From assembly GCA_036172665.1 (NCBI GenBank), contig CM069871.1, forward strand, positions 6,014,001-6,078,000: a DNA stretch of 64,000 nucleotides, in the 5' to 3' direction. Positions 9,790-22,059 of this stretch are shown here, in pieces (position 1 is the first letter of the stretch; the number at the start of each line of letters is the position of its first letter). Below the pieces are notes generated by a model. It was not told where the DNA came from. It made no database searches and saw only the letters and a program-made list of their open reading frames with translations. A program made the translations under genes and the position numbers. This stretch comes from Prosopocoilus inquinatus. Lineage: Eukaryota > Arthropoda > Insecta > Coleoptera > Lucanidae.

Positions 9790-11590
9790 GCGAACGTGCG
9801 GCGCTCTTTTCAGGCTTGCGTTTAAACAAAAGAAAGAATTTTTCACATTCTTTCAGCATATCTTTCACCCACGGAGATAGCAGCTAATCGGCGGGCGACA
9901 TAAATACCGTTGCGTTTTCCAACAAAGCTCCCATTTATCTCTCGTTGAAGTATAAATTTTATTTTAATTTGTTTGCTATCGTTTTCCGCGCGTATCTTGT
10001 ACGGCGATCTCCAATTAGAAAAAGTCACGCCGAACAAAACGGATAAATTATTAAAAAAAAAAATACAAACACACATACAAAAAGACTAATTGTAATCACT
10101 AAACTAAATTTAAACAACTTTACATACAAGGTAGATTTTACATCCCTTCCCCCTTAATAAAAAGTGTTATGGAATTTAATGCTTCACTAACTGAAAAAAA
10201 AGAAACACAGAAGTTTCATTTAATACCTAAACTACTTTTCAGTCATTTTCTGTTTAAAACGATACACCGACATACCGACAAACACATCGTGAAATAATAG
10301 AGAAATCGCTCTGCCGATTCGTATCGTTTGATGCACGCGCCGTAATACGTTTTGGAATTTTGTTTTCAATTTCAATTTCCGTTGACTTGTGCATTCTCAG
10401 CAGTGAATTTCAAATGCACCAGAGAACGACGACGCGTCGCAAAAGATAAAAGCTGCGCGTAATTTTCATGAAATCCGACTAGAGGTGGAAAATTGTCATT
10501 AAAATTTATGAAATATCCCACTCAGAGAGAGTGAGACAGAGAAAGAGGGAGACGAGCGGGTTTCTTTTAACTAACTATTCGATATACTAAAAGCATGGAA
10601 GTTATTTATGCGATGCATATGTGTAAGTACGTGTTTTGAATGGATGTCCTCATGCATTTCGCTAGTGCAGACTGAAATTTCAAAAGATATTAAAAGCTAC
10701 TCGTGATTGCATTTGAAGATATCCATTAGTCATGTTCTTATAAAAAATATTACCATTCAATCAAGTTAAATTTATTTTAATTTGAAAGTGCTTTGTAAAA
10801 AGTTGTGATTTTACATCTGGGATTTAATTAAAATAATTGTGACTAATTAATTAACTTTATCAAAAATGATAAAATTGTTTTAAGCCGTATTCTCAAAAGA
10901 AGACACACGTGATTCTCGTGAATCTGATTTAAGTACAGTGTGATTGGAATTGCTTGTGCCTTGTGTACCATTTGAGTTGTTGTAAGCAAATTTTTCCCAT
11001 TTCTACTTCAGACAGAAAGGTAATTAGTGACGCTTTGCATGGAGCGACCCATGTTTACAGTAGATTTCTTTGTTTCAAAAAAGAAATTCTTGGCTCTACT
11101 TTTTTTCTTCGCTACTTCTTCCCCGTCTAGCGTTTCCCGGTTTTTGCGGCGAATCTGTTCTAGCGTTTCCCTGTTTTTGCGCGGCGAATCTGATCCTGCC
11201 GAGGACATATGCGAATTAAGTACGCAAATAAGTTCGTTTCATGAGGTCATCACTCAGCAACAGCGTGCCTTCCCAAAGCTCACCGACATCCGGCTGTTGG
11301 CAACAATTGACGTTAAACGACATTCGACGTGCCGACCAGTGGTGGCGCTACGACATGACAATTGGTTACGTTTGACAACCGACGGCGAACAACCCTTTTG
11401 AACTTACGACAAATCGTAACGTACTATTTTATTTATGTTGCTTGATTAATGCATGTTCGCATATAACGCAGATATACCGGAACATGTGCGTGCATTAAGT
11501 TAGCCGTTTCTCGGAATAATTTAAGTTACGTTTTATTTAAGATTACAGATTAGTGACCAGTGTAGACCAGTGAATTCTATTTAAGTATCT
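9790..11590. other. Mostly unique DNA with GA-rich stretch and a weak frame
   Basis: A GA-rich run at about 10504-10556 contains several GAGAG words, possible GAGA-factor sites. A 124-codon plus-strand frame at 11027-11401 begins MTLCMERPMF and includes a 33-bp internal repeat (TAGCGTTTCCC... twice near 11129 and 11161); I recognise no family, and its early part looks T-rich and compositional. A 28-bp word at 10133-10160 is repeated exactly at 19998-20025. Confidence 0.3.
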
Positions 11591-11592
11591 AA

Positions 11593-11820
11593 TGGCCGGT
11601 TGCACCAATGTTTTAAGCAAAGCTTAAATTTAAATTGTGTTTAGAATATGACATTTTGGGTAAGTTCAACAAAATATCACGCACATTCTAATTGATACTT
11701 AAATGTGTGAAGTAGGTGTCAGTCAGAATGTGATTGACATTATACTCACCAAGCATAAATGTCATAATCTAAACCTGACTTAAACTTAAGTTCTGCTTAA
11801 AATATTGGTGCAACCGGACG
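11593..11820. mobile_element. 228-bp miniature element with TAA target duplication
   Basis: The left end GGCCGGTTGCACCAATGTTT and the complement of the right end (GTCCGGTTGCACCAATATTT) match, and pairing continues through about 62 bp (AAGCNNNNCTTAAATTTAA, GTTTAGA and ATGACATT). TAA directly flanks both sides (11590-11592 and 11821-11823), consistent with the three-base TWA target of PIF/Harbinger elements. Elements with CCGGTTGCACCAA ends are common in insect genomes. There is no coding capacity. Confidence 0.75.
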
Positions 11821-11823
11821 TAA

Positions 11824-12480
11824 GTCAAACGTCTCTTACGTACGTGTTTTTATTTATTTTAGGCCGATGTGTCGTTGACATTCGAATATCTCTGAGTTTA
11901 TTATAAGTTTTAAGTACCTACGATCTGTTGTTTTGTTAGGACGACATAATTATTTTGGATGTGTGTACGAGTGGAACGTTCTCCTGAAAGTTTTCCGAAA
12001 TTTTGGCGTACGCTGTGAACCTTGCGAGGCGATTCCGCAGTGGCGTAGCAACCAGCTGGGATCAAACCCCCTGACGCCCTTGAAACTCGGCCCAGCCCTT
12101 CTCCATCTGAATGCTGGAACTCGAGGCAGCTGATAGTCTTCCTCAGCGCTAACTTGCCACTGTTTTCGTTATTTTTTTTAATCGGGAGGTAACGGAATTT
12201 CATTCCAGTGGTAGCAAATAAAGATGAAAACCAGGAAAAAAATGTAATAAACCCATGCCCAATGCTCAATACAGGTGTCGGCGGTATGTGTTTACTCTTG
12301 TTTTTTTTTTTTTACTTAAAATTCTGAATCGATAAATTAAATAAAAAGCCGACTTGACTGACAGATCATCGTACGACTTCCGATTTCGATCGATTTATTT
12401 TCAAAATAATTATGTAACTAATGCATCACTAAAAAAAAATAATCCAATATCTAATTACTACATTGCTACATTTACGTTTC
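11824..12480. other. Unique DNA with overlapping open frames, unrecognised
   Basis: A minus-strand frame of 119 codons (11910-12269) and a plus-strand frame of 66 codons (11933-12133) overlap. This patch has a higher GC content than its flanks and contains GCAGTGGCGTAGC near 12038, a word often seen at transposon ends. I recognise no protein family in either frame. It could be a fragment of an unidentified mobile element. Confidence 0.25.
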
Positions 12481-13260
12481 TCTTAAATTTTCCTGTCGCG
12501 AAAAGAAAGAAGAACTGAAATCAAATGAAAGTTGATTTTCTTTATTTCTTTTTTTTTATGAAGTAATTTTATTAATTTATTTTTTTTTTAATAATACACC
12601 CTCACTCCATAAATATCATACACTTTCTGTATTCGCTTATTTTTTTTTTATTTCCTGTAAATTGTCTTAACACGGAAAATCCGACAAAGAAAAAAAAGCA
12701 AACGACTGTCGATTTACATTGATTTTTTTTAAAGAAGCCCTCCAGTCTACGCCTATCACTTATCACATAATCTCAGGACTACTTAAACTGTATTTTGCAA
12801 AACAAATGACGGTCGTTGTTTTTTTTTATTATTATTTAAAACAAGTTAAGATCAAATTAATTCACTTTTACGTATACATCTCTTCGTTAAATTTTATTTT
12901 CGACTTCAATTACAAAAAAAGAAAGAAAAAAACAAACGTTGTTCTAAATTAAACAAGCGTCGAAATCGACTCGAAAAACAAAAGACGATCGTTTTGTGTC
13001 GATTTTAAAGTAGAAATTCAAGAATTCTGAAAGACGAAATCTGTCGACTTTAAAACAAAAAATCAGTCGACTTTTAAAACAAAACACGGCCGAGTCATGC
13101 AATCGATTTTTTAATTTTAATTTTAAATTAAACGAGCTCGGTAATTTCGACTCGTCAAACAAAAGACGATCGATTTGCATCGATTTTAAGGCAGAAAATT
13201 GTGATTGTGAAAGAAAATGAAAAACTATCGTCTTTAAAACAAAATATTAAAATATTAAAT
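12480..13260. repeat. Degenerate A-rich satellite, about 180-bp periodicity
   Basis: TCGACTCGAAAAACAAAAGACGATCG-like sequence at 12967 recurs at 13147 (180 bp), each followed by a TTNTGTGTCGATTTTAA/TTGCATCGATTTTAA block. Further GTCGACTTTTAAAACAAAA words occur between. The ACAAAAGACGATCG word is shared with the arrays at 17.0-18.6 and 35.9-36.9 kb. It is non-coding, and short frames arise from its composition. Confidence 0.55.
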
Positions 13261-13669
13261 ATAATGTCACGTTTGAAAAACTATATTCTAAATTCGTTTT
13301 ATATTTTAAGAGTTACGCAAAATTTAACGCGCGTTATGTTCAAGTTTAATTAACAAAATTGTTTAGTTAGCGCATTCCTCAAGTAAAGTCATCGGCTCAG
13401 GATAATATCTAGCAGAAAGTGCCGAAGTCTGCTTAGCTGTCAAATCGATGTTCTTCTCTTTGTTTGGAGCGTTAGTGAGGGGATTCCTTGCTGACAGTGG
13501 AAACTCAAGTTGTTGAATTTACTTGCAATGCTACACTTCATATTTCGTTCAAAGTAAGGACCGTGCTCAGTCATTAAATGTTTCTCCTCGAAGGCGCTGA
13601 GAGTTTTGATACTTTCACTTTTGGACTTGAACTTTTAGAAAACGCGCTTGTGGCATCTGGCTTAGGCGG

Positions 13670-13706
13670 TATAAAAGGGAAAATTGTAGTTCTGTGTAGT
13701 CACTGA
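13670..13706 (+). promoter_or_regulatory. Candidate core promoter (TATA plus initiator-like)
   Basis: GGCGGTATAAAAGGG places a strong TATA box at 13670. A TCACTG initiator-like word has its A at 13702, 32 bp after the first T, the normal spacing. The initiator is not a perfect TCAGT/TCATT match. An ATG at 13706 opens only a ten-codon frame, so a non-coding or spliced product would be needed. Sequence pattern only. Confidence 0.3.
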
Positions 13707-14007
13707 TGAGTGACAAAGCAGAAGTATTCATTAATTGATAGGCAGTAACCACCCAAGTCACCACAAAGGCGTTATTAAATTCTTATAAGTGTTTACAAAG
13801 CATTTTAATACTTTATTGAATTCTTAAAAATGTTCATAAAGCAGTTTTGGTTACTTGGGCAGTGATTGGTAGGAATGAGTACGGCAATGAATTAGTGAAA
13901 TCGTCACGTTAGCCTCGGATGTGGTAAAGTAAACTTTGATGGAGTGATTGATTATGTTCGGTTCGATTATGTTTTATTCCAAGCGAATTGTTCTACGAAA
14001 TAATGTC

Positions 14008-14512
14008 GATTAAGCGAGTGACTCTACGAGTAGTGTAAAAGCGAGTGTTTATACGGAGTAGCCTAATGCAACACGGAATTAAATACACTCGGTTTTAAAA
14101 TGATGAACCATACACTCAACTAAGTTGTGTTAATATTGACGTTGGTGTAGAGAATAATTTTCTAAATTTTTCTAAAGGGATTAAGCGAGTGACTCTACGA
14201 GTAATGTAAAAGCGATTGCTTCTACGGAGTAGCCTAATACAATACGGAACTAAGTATGTTCGCTTTTAAAAAGATGAACCATACACTCAACTAAGTTGTG
14301 TTAATATTGACGTTGGTGTAGAGAATACTTTTCTAAATTTTTCTAAATGGATTAAGCGAGGGATTCTACTAGTAATGTAAAAGCGAGTGTTTCTACGGAG
14401 TAGCCTAATACGGAATTAATTATATGCTGTATTAAAATTATGAACCGTATACTCAACTAATTGTAAGTTGTGTTAATATTGACGTTGGTACCGAGAATAA
14501 TTTTCTAAATTG
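14008..14512. repeat. Three-unit tandem array, 171-bp unit
   Basis: GATTAAGCGAGTGACTCTAC begins units at 14008, 14179 and (with changes) 14350; the period is 171 bp each time. Every unit also has GGAGTAGCCTAATNNAA, ATGAACCATACACTCAACTA and TTAATATTGACGTTGGT in order. The third is the most diverged and has small deletions and insertions. The 171-bp length resembles satellite monomers in general, but only three units are present. Confidence 0.92.
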
Positions 14513-14514
14513 GT

Positions 14515-16375
14515 GGAGGAACAATCAAGTATGTAGACTTTCAAAATTATGTAAATACTTTTGAGTGCGTTTATGCGAAAGACATAGAATTTATCTAACT
14601 TATGTGCATTTCATATGAATCTACCTGTAGATAAATTGTTCGCTGCTTAGTTAGCTGCTTCACACTTGTTGGTTCGGTCACAGTATTTACCTCAGCGCAC
14701 GTCCTGCCTCCAAAAGGATGAATGCAGCTTTCCACAGTTATATATTTACCTCCGGCTCAGGCTTGGATGTTAAAGGCAACAACGACACGTGCTCCTGCAT
14801 ATTCTCCACGAGGACATAAAACTCTCCACGATGAATCTTGACAGCAGAAAATGAGCGAGCAAAACGAACAAGGTCGCCAAATAAACTCCTGCTCGGCCTT
14901 TAAAAGGAAAATATTTTAATCCGGCGGCGTCGGCGGCGGGGGCGGGGGGGCGGAGGCGGACAGGACGATGTCTGTTTCATTTTTCGGATGTGACGAAATT
15001 AAATTTCGCGTATAAATTGGGCGGAACGTGCCCCGAAATTTTAAACAACGCCATTATATAAATGTATAGAGAGATTGCTAAATTTGTACCTACTTACTGT
15101 TAAAAAGAAGAAGACGGAGGGAATATAAAAAGGGAGGATCTCAACATTTTATTTTATAAATGAGAGAGGGAGAGACACTCTTTCTTTACAGTAATAAACC
15201 AAAAACATTTTTGGAAAGTGAAGAGAAATTTAATTAATTACTCTATTAATTAAAAGCAACTCACTTTTTTTCTTGATAAACAAAAACACTTTCTCGATAC
15301 AAAACCCAATGAAAATGAGAAACTGTCTTCGTAACTGTAAAATAATCATCTACCTACCTTGATATTGGCTTTGCAAAGAACTTAGAGCTGGTGTTTATAA
15401 AGAGTCATGAATTATTTATTGCTCGGGGGAAATTCTGTTTTCCTCCACTAAGAATATGAACGACTAGAAACATGTGCATGGGTATATAAACTTAACTCAC
15501 ATTAAACGTATTTAATGCCGCTCGCAACCTCTGGTGTAATGTTTAATTAAATTATCGTACGCATACCACCGCTGGACGTTCGTTTACACGAAATTTAATT
15601 GCCCTTTTTAAGTATTACCTTTCATAATTCGTTTCGAACGTGCGGCTGCGGAGAGATAAATCATTTGATGTTTGCATGGCATGATGATGATACCTCAGTG
15701 GTACATACATTTAATTCTGTACTCCCTTAAGAGAATATGCAGATACATTAATATTACGTATCTACACTACTATTTGATTAAGGTTATGAATCTGATATTA
15801 AACATATTTTAATGAACTTTACTCGTTCCTGCAAGTATTAAAACAAGAACCAACCAAATTATTATTAGCTGTTTTAGTACTGAGAATCTTAAATAAGTCG
15901 ACATATCGCTTGCTTGCTTGCTCATTATTATTTGAGCATAACTTAAACTTCAGTTTCACTTTCCTAGTATTTATGAATAATTTATTCAATAATCGCGAAA
16001 CGTAAGTGAAACTTTGTCAGGAACTTTCGAGAAAATTCTTATTTTACTTCGACGCTCCACCCCTAAAATTTCGAGAAGCAGCACTCATTTCTTTAAATAA
16101 ATCTTTTTAATCAGATCAAAATTCTCGCAAAAGTTCTTCTTTTGTCTCGGAATTATTGTGTGAGCCACAGATTTTTTCTTCTGTATTGATCTTAAACGAG
16201 AGAGAAATACATAGCAGTCATGACTAATATTAATTCTACTTGGTTAGGTTGGCATTAGTTGTAAGAGGTTATGCTACCTAATTCCTTACAATTACAAGAA
16301 AACTAGCAAGTTATTGACATGGATGGAGAGTAGCAAGAAAAGTGCTCAGTTATACGCGGAATTCCGTAGCTCGAG
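14515..16375. other. Mostly unique DNA with a CGG/G-rich patch
   Basis: Bases 14921-14961 are a GGCGGC/GGCGGGGG-rich run that could form a G-quadruplex and contains many CpG. GA-rich words (GAGAGAGGGAGAG) occur near 15163. The rest is AT-rich with TTAATTAA words (15228-15250) and no coding frame I can support. Parts could be cis-regulatory. Confidence 0.3.
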
Positions 16376-16379
16376 TGGA

Positions 16380-16611
16380 GTAATGTCGATGTCGTGATGT
16401 TGCTTCGAGCGCGAAAGCGCTCGTCCCGCGTGTCCAGATTTAGCCAATTGTACATTCGGTAAATTACCTCGAAGAGAAGGCGCATGCCTAGACCCAAGTA
16501 ATGTCGATGTCGTGGTGTCCGCTTCAAGCGCGAAAACGCTCGTCCCACGTGTCCAGATGTAGCCCATTGTAAATTCAGGAAATTAGCTCGAAGAGAAGGC
16601 GCCCGCCTCAG
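16380..16611. repeat. 118-bp tandem duplication, CpG-rich
   Basis: GTAATGTCGATGTCGTG begins at 16380 and again at 16498. Both units carry GAGCGCGAAAGCGCTCG (a near palindrome; AAGCGCGAAAACGCTCG in unit 2), CGTGTCCAGAT, and CTCGAAGAGAAGGCGC. A further CGTGTCCAGAT-like word near 16745 may be a remnant. The longest open frame of the window (minus strand, 16303-16812, 169 codons) runs across both units; no protein family is recognised and I take it as spurious. Confidence 0.85.
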
Positions 16612-17039
16612 CGCTAGCAACACGCGGATCATAAATTTAAGAGCAGAATGATAAGGTACACTTAATCGAATATAACTACGACATACGTGATTTATTTCGC
16701 AGCCAACTAAGAAAATAATTCTGCGGCTCATACGATATAATAAGTGTGTCCAGATTCCAGCTAGGCCGTATAAATAAGAATTTCCACACAAAACTAAGAC
16801 GGGGACGTCCAAAAAGAACTGGATTATTATGAAATTAACTAATTAATTAATTATTATTTTGAATAGACAAATCGATTGGAGAGAAAATTATATTAATTAA
16901 AAAATATCAGTGGGAAATAAATTCACATAATTCAAAAGTCTGACGAAACGTAATTTCATTAATACATAATATCGTTAACAAAAAAAAATCAAACGAAAAT
17001 ACATGTTATTTTAATTATTTTTTAATTAGGAAAGAAAAA

Positions 17040-18640
17040 GTATTTAAGAAAACAGGAAGCAACCTCGATTAACGGTGATTTGAAACAAAAGACGATCGAT
17101 GAACTGAAGAATGTCAAGCCGCCAAAAAAAAACAGAAGAGAAAAGAAATGATTAACGATTCGAAAATGCCAGAAATTACCTACATTGTTTGGAATGTTCT
17201 AAGTTTTAAAAGAAAAAAGAAAATATCGCAAATAATGGAAAGCTGATGCAGACATTTTTAATAAGCAAACAAACGACGGGCGACGATTCAAAAACAAACG
17301 ATTACAAACTGAATATGTAACTATCAAAAAAAAGACAACAAACGATCAACGATACAAAAACAACTTCGTGTCAACGATAAGTTGATTGGAAACTTTTCTA
17401 ACCGAGAAAACAAATGATGAACGCCGATCCGATCCGTAAACTAAAACGTAACTTTCAAAAAGAAGGAAGAAAACAAACGATGAGCGGCGATTTTATCGGT
17501 AAACTAGAGCGTAACTGTCAAACAAAGAAAGAAAACAAACGATTAACCATTTAAAAATATCTGAATTCTAAAACAAAGGAGGAAAAAAAGACGGGCGACG
17601 ATTTGACACAAAGACAATCGACAAACTGGAAGTGTAACTGTCAGAAAAACGAAAACAAACGATTAACGATAAAAAAACAATGCCACGCCGACTATAAGTG
17701 GACTGGCGACTCGTTTAACTGAGAGAACAAAAGATGAGCGGCGATTTGAAACATAAGGCGATTTTTAAAGTAGAAACGTGACTGACAAAAATAAATAAAA
17801 AAAACAAATGATTAACGATTTAGAAAAAATGCCATTCTCTCAAAAGTTCTGAATTCTAAAAAGAGCAAAAGAAAAGAACAAGCGACGATTTGAAACAAAG
17901 ACAATCGACAAACAAAGTTTGACTAAACTGTCAGAAAAAGGGAAACAAACGATCAACGATGATAAAAAAAAACAACGCCTTGCCAACGATAAGTGGACAG
18001 AACCGAGAAAACAAACGATGAGAGACGATTTGAAACATAAGGCGATCGGTAACCTAGAACGTGCCTGTCAAACAGAGACTAAAAAAAAGTAGAAAAAGAG
18101 AACAAGCGACGATTTGAAACAAAGACGATCAACAAAGTTTAACTAAACTGACAGGAAAAGGGAAACAAACGATCAACGATGATAGAAAAAAACAACGCCT
18201 TGCCAACGATAAGTGGACAGAACCGAGAAAACAAACGATGAGAGACGATTTGAAACGTAAGGCAATCGTTAAACCAGAACGTGACTGTCAAAAGAAAAGG
18301 AAAAGAAACAAACTACTAACGATTTAGAAAAAAATTCCATGAATGAAGTTCTAAATTTAAAAAAGAAGAAAAGAAAGCAGGCGACAACTTGAGAAATAAA
18401 ACACGATCGGCAAACTGAAAGTGTAACTGTGAGAAAAAGGAAAACAAATGACCAACGATTAAAAAAAATATAGTCGTGAGTCATGCCATTCGAAAAATTG
18501 TAGTTTTCTAAAATTGCAGGCATCTTTAAGCAAGAAAATAAGCAATGAGCGGCAACTTGAAACAAAAGACGATCGGCGAACTTAAAGTGCGATTATCAGA
18601 GAAAAAAACAAACGATTAATGACTAGAAAAAAAAATGCCA
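17040..18640. repeat. A-rich satellite with higher-order repeats
   Basis: Words such as AAACAAACGATTAACGAT, GCGACGATTTGAAACAAAG and GATGAGCGGCGATTTGAAAC recur throughout. A larger unit marked by GCGACGATTTGA starts near 17272, 17590, 17881 and 18105. The last two copies are close to each other over about 190 bp (CAACGCCTTGCCAACGATAA and GGACAGAACCGAGAAAAC in both), with a 224-bp spacing. Older units are shuffled. It shares the GACGATCG word family with the loci at 12.5 and 36 kb. It is non-coding. Confidence 0.75.
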
Positions 18641-18669
18641 TAAATGACCTTTCACTCCTAAAGGTTTAG

Positions 18670-18754
18670 TATAGGCAACCCATCAATCAAATCGGAAATA
18701 TCTTCGAGTTTTCGTAATATACTAAAAGCTTGGAAGTAAAACGGGTTGCCTATA
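18670..18754. mobile_element. Small 85-bp inverted-repeat element
   Basis: TATAGGCAACCC (18670-18681) pairs perfectly with GGGTTGCCTATA (18743-18754). The spacer is 61 bp. It could be a very small miniature transposon or a palindromic remnant. A 21-bp stretch inside (18717-18737) also occurs at 10582-10602 with one change. Confidence 0.4.
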
Positions 18755-18851
18755 TTGTTACGGCATTTTTGAAATAAAAAGAACACAGCCAGATAAATAA
18801 ATATGTGTTCAATTATTAAAATAATAAAACAGGCTTACATGGTTGTGGCAC

Positions 18852-18977
18852 TGCACTTAAGGGATGTTCTTATTTAATGACTTGATGACTATCAATTCCA
18901 ATCTGAAATTCGGATGCACTTAAGGGACGCTTTTATTTAATGACCTGATGACTATCAATTCCGTCTAAATTTCCGAG
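18852..18977. repeat. 63-bp tandem duplication
   Basis: TGCACTTAAGGGA begins at 18852 and 18915. Both units continue with a TTATTTAATGAC(C/T)TGATGAC block and ATCAATTCC, with a handful of differences. Confidence 0.9.
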
Positions 18978-18979
18978 GT

Positions 18980-20990
18980 TCGAATATTTATAGCAGTCAG
19001 GATTTTATGAGTAGGGAGAGGGGAATGAGGTGGTGCAACATCAGATCATTTCCAAAAATATATAACACTCCTGCAGGACTAATATTATTTACGTAATCGT
19101 GTCTTTGATTTTTCCTAACATGAACAAAGAGCGGGTTCTTTTACCATCGCATCTTATAGTTGGCCTTGCGCGCATTATTTCGACATTCTCATTAATAAAT
19201 GCAGGTGTCGATCCGAGGTCATCTCGCATTATTTAACTACAATATAATTATTCTTGCAACAATATCATCCAATTTTTATATGACTTATAAGACACTGAGA
19301 AGTGAATTGTTTTAGGAGTGCTGTTTTGGCTGCTCCCTAGACTCTCAAACCTTCAAGCTCATTGAAAGAATAAGAAGAATTAATTTGGTAAAAACAAAAA
19401 AAGGGCGTTTTTCTACTAAGGATTGCGTCGCTTTTAAACGGCTCACGTTCGCGCTCGCTCCCTTAAACGTTATGGTGTATTATGAAATGAGAAAATAGTA
19501 TTAAGAAGCAAGGTTATTTAAACGGAGTAGTCTCCCCATCTTCATACGTTCCTTCATTTTCCAGAGTCGTGCTGCGTGCCCCATTGCTAATGCATTGTAT
19601 TAGGCATTCTGCTCATTTAACTCGATGTTGGCAGCAGTGTAAGGCTGCAGGCTCCCGTCGACAACGTCGTTGCGTGATTGCTTATTGTAGCTGGGAAATT
19701 TAATATTTCACAATTAAGCGTGACGACACATGATGACACAGTAATTGAGCTCCCACTATACTCGGAATTAATTTTTATTCTTCGTCAGGTAATGGTTTGA
19801 GTCAACAGATATTTTATAAATCATCATCAAATATTTAAGGCTGTTGATTAATTTAATTAAAAGTTCTGTTTTGGGTGTATTTCTGTATTTTAAGCCTATA
19901 TTGAGGGGATGATTCGAGTTCAGTTGAAGTGTAGTACTTAAAATTGTGCCTGTGGCATATTGTTTGTAATTTAATTTTTAAATTGTAAATGTAAGGAAGA
20001 TTTTACATCCCTTCCCCCTTAATAACCCGACGTCCATCGGGACGATAGCTTGTAGCTTCTTTACAAGTTTTAAGAGTGCTTCTTCTTTCTTGTGTGGAAC
20101 ATAAAGGAAGTGAATTTGCATTTGTTATTATTGTATCACTTCAAACAAACAAATGATTCGGTAATCCGAACGAATCGGTAACGCAATTTAACGCAGCTAA
20201 ATCTACTTTCCCGTTGCACAAAAGAAATAGATGTTTGAAAAGAAATGCTTAATTGTGGCATTGTGATGGGCTCCGAGAGCCGTATTTATGTGTACTGGAA
20301 TTGGTAAAGCTGCTGGCGGGCTGATTGGCTCCCCAGAGAACAGTAGCATTTGCGTCACGTCATGAACCGTGCTTCTGCGGAATTGATTGCGGGCTTTAAA
20401 TCATACAAGCAGTTAACCGCAGACAGGCAGCAGAACCATCTCTGCTTACAGATATTCTGAGCCCTGGCTTTTTACTAGCGGATGGATGGAATACCGACTT
20501 ATTTTTAATCGTCACCACCTGACTTCATCCGCTTCCATCGTTCATCATAAAATTTGTTGGCGGGACAAACAAAAATAGAAAGAACGCCACTGAAATTTAA
20601 ATTCCAGTCGACGTCAGAGCTCATTACTTTTTAGATTTTCAAGGGGTGCGCTTATTTTAAACTACTTTCTTAAAGTAGTAAGGCAGCTGCTCCTATCATG
20701 ACATAATATTGCACACACTCACTACATTACACCACAAATCATAAATTCCTCTGTCTCTCATTTTAATTCCTGGAATCCGGCTTACGTTTCGTCTTTAATT
20801 AAAAAATAAATAATTGGTGGGGGCAAAACTTAATGGATACATAATCTAAATTTGGAATGCAATTGGGAATTAGGTTGTTTTTCAAATAAAACATAATCCT
20901 CTTCATTAATCAATCGATCGATAATCTTTAGAAAAAAAAGGGATTAATGATTTAGAAATAGGTTAATAAGTGCGCAGTCGATCAATTGGA
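18980..20990. other. Unique DNA; holds second copy of a 28-bp word
   Basis: The only repeat I can support is the 28-bp word at 19998-20025, identical to 10133-10160. Bases 19130-19260 and 19520-19690 have a more even base composition and could be conserved non-coding DNA. No open frame is convincing. Confidence 0.3.
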
Positions 20991-21059
20991 AAACACTTCT
21001 TTACCTCAGGCAATTAAAAATATTGTTGGTGATAGACCATCGCTAAAAGCAACAATTTA

Positions 21060-21950
21060 ATAATAAATAATCGGCAAGCAGTCCAATAGCCCTTCTTTAG
21101 AAGAACTCTTCTCCTCTTCCATCTTTTGCCCCTGTCATCTACCTCCAAAACGTCCAAGTAATATTTCTTCTTTTAATTAACTCAATTATTTACATTTTTT
21201 TTGTTTCAATGTGACCCATTAGCCATACGTTTCCTTCTTCAAAGGGGAATTTGTATCCCTTACATCTTTACCATCAGACAATAAAAATATTTTATTGTTG
21301 CTGATAGACGTTTCCTTCTTCAGAATTAAAAAAGGGGAACTTGTCTCCCCTTACAACATTTGTCAAGTCTTTACCATCAGACAACAAAAATAATTGCTGA
21401 TAGACCATTGGCAAAAGTAAAAATTTAAATAATCGGCAGGCAGCCCAATAGTCTTTTCTTGGAAGAACTTTTCTCCTCCTCCATCTCTTGTCCCTGTCAT
21501 CTGTATCTGTCATACCTCCAAAAGGTCCAAAATCTTTTTTTTTTGTGTCATCATGAACCATTAGGCATACGTTTCCTTCTTCAGAATTTTAAAAAAGTCT
21601 CCCCTTACAACGTTTGTCAAGTCTTTACCATCAGACAATAAAAATAATTTATTTTTGCTGATAGACCATTGGCAAAAGCAAAAATTTAAATCATCGACAG
21701 GCAGCCCAATAGTCTTTTCTTGGAAGAACTTTTCTCCTCCTCCATCTCTTGTCCCTGTCATCTGTATCTGTCATACCTCCAAAAGGTCCAAAATCTTTTT
21801 TTTTGTGTCATCATGAACCATTACGCATACGTTTCCTTCTTCAGAATTAAAAAAAGGGGAACTTGTCTCCTCTTCCATCGCTTGTCAAGAAGTCATCATC
21901 ATCTCCACTTGGGTTCAGTTCTCAGCATTGCCACTATGGTTGAATCTTTT
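21060..21950. repeat. Three-unit tandem array, about 261-362 bp
   Basis: TCGGCAAGCAG, TCGGCAGGCAG and TCGACAGGCAG mark unit starts at 21071, 21433 and 21694. Each unit continues with an AATAGTCTTTTCTTGGAAGA-type block, CTCCTCCATCTCTTG, a CATACGTTTCCTTCTTCAGAAT block and TTTACCATCAGACAA. The last two units are closest. Plus-strand frames encoding the same MEELFSSSISCPCHLYLSYL stretch occur because the units repeat, and are not conserved as whole frames. Confidence 0.85.
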
Positions 21951-22059
21951 TAATGATTTCTGTTAGCAAGTCTTCTTTTATATTTCTGCTTTGCGCTGCG
22001 CCTCCTGTATTTATCAACAACATTCTAAGGTGCATCATTTCTACATTCATCATCCAAGC

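Noticed and set aside
11027..11401. 124-codon frame as a polyprotein or gene fragment
   Set aside because: No family recognised; the first 60 codons are T-rich and include a duplicated 33-bp segment.
12038..12055. CAGTGGCGTAGC as a transposon terminus
   Set aside because: No matching inverted end or target duplication could be found nearby.
13703..13730. Second hammerhead starting CTGATGAG
   Set aside because: No stem II pairing and no GAAA at the required place.
16303..16812. 169-codon minus-strand frame as a gene
   Set aside because: It crosses a 118-bp non-triplet tandem duplication, shows no recognised domain and has no promoter or polyadenylation context.
21459..21953. Repeated MEELFSSSISC peptide as a gene family
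   Set aside because: It is the same tandem-array segment read twice, and the C-terminal parts differ by frame.
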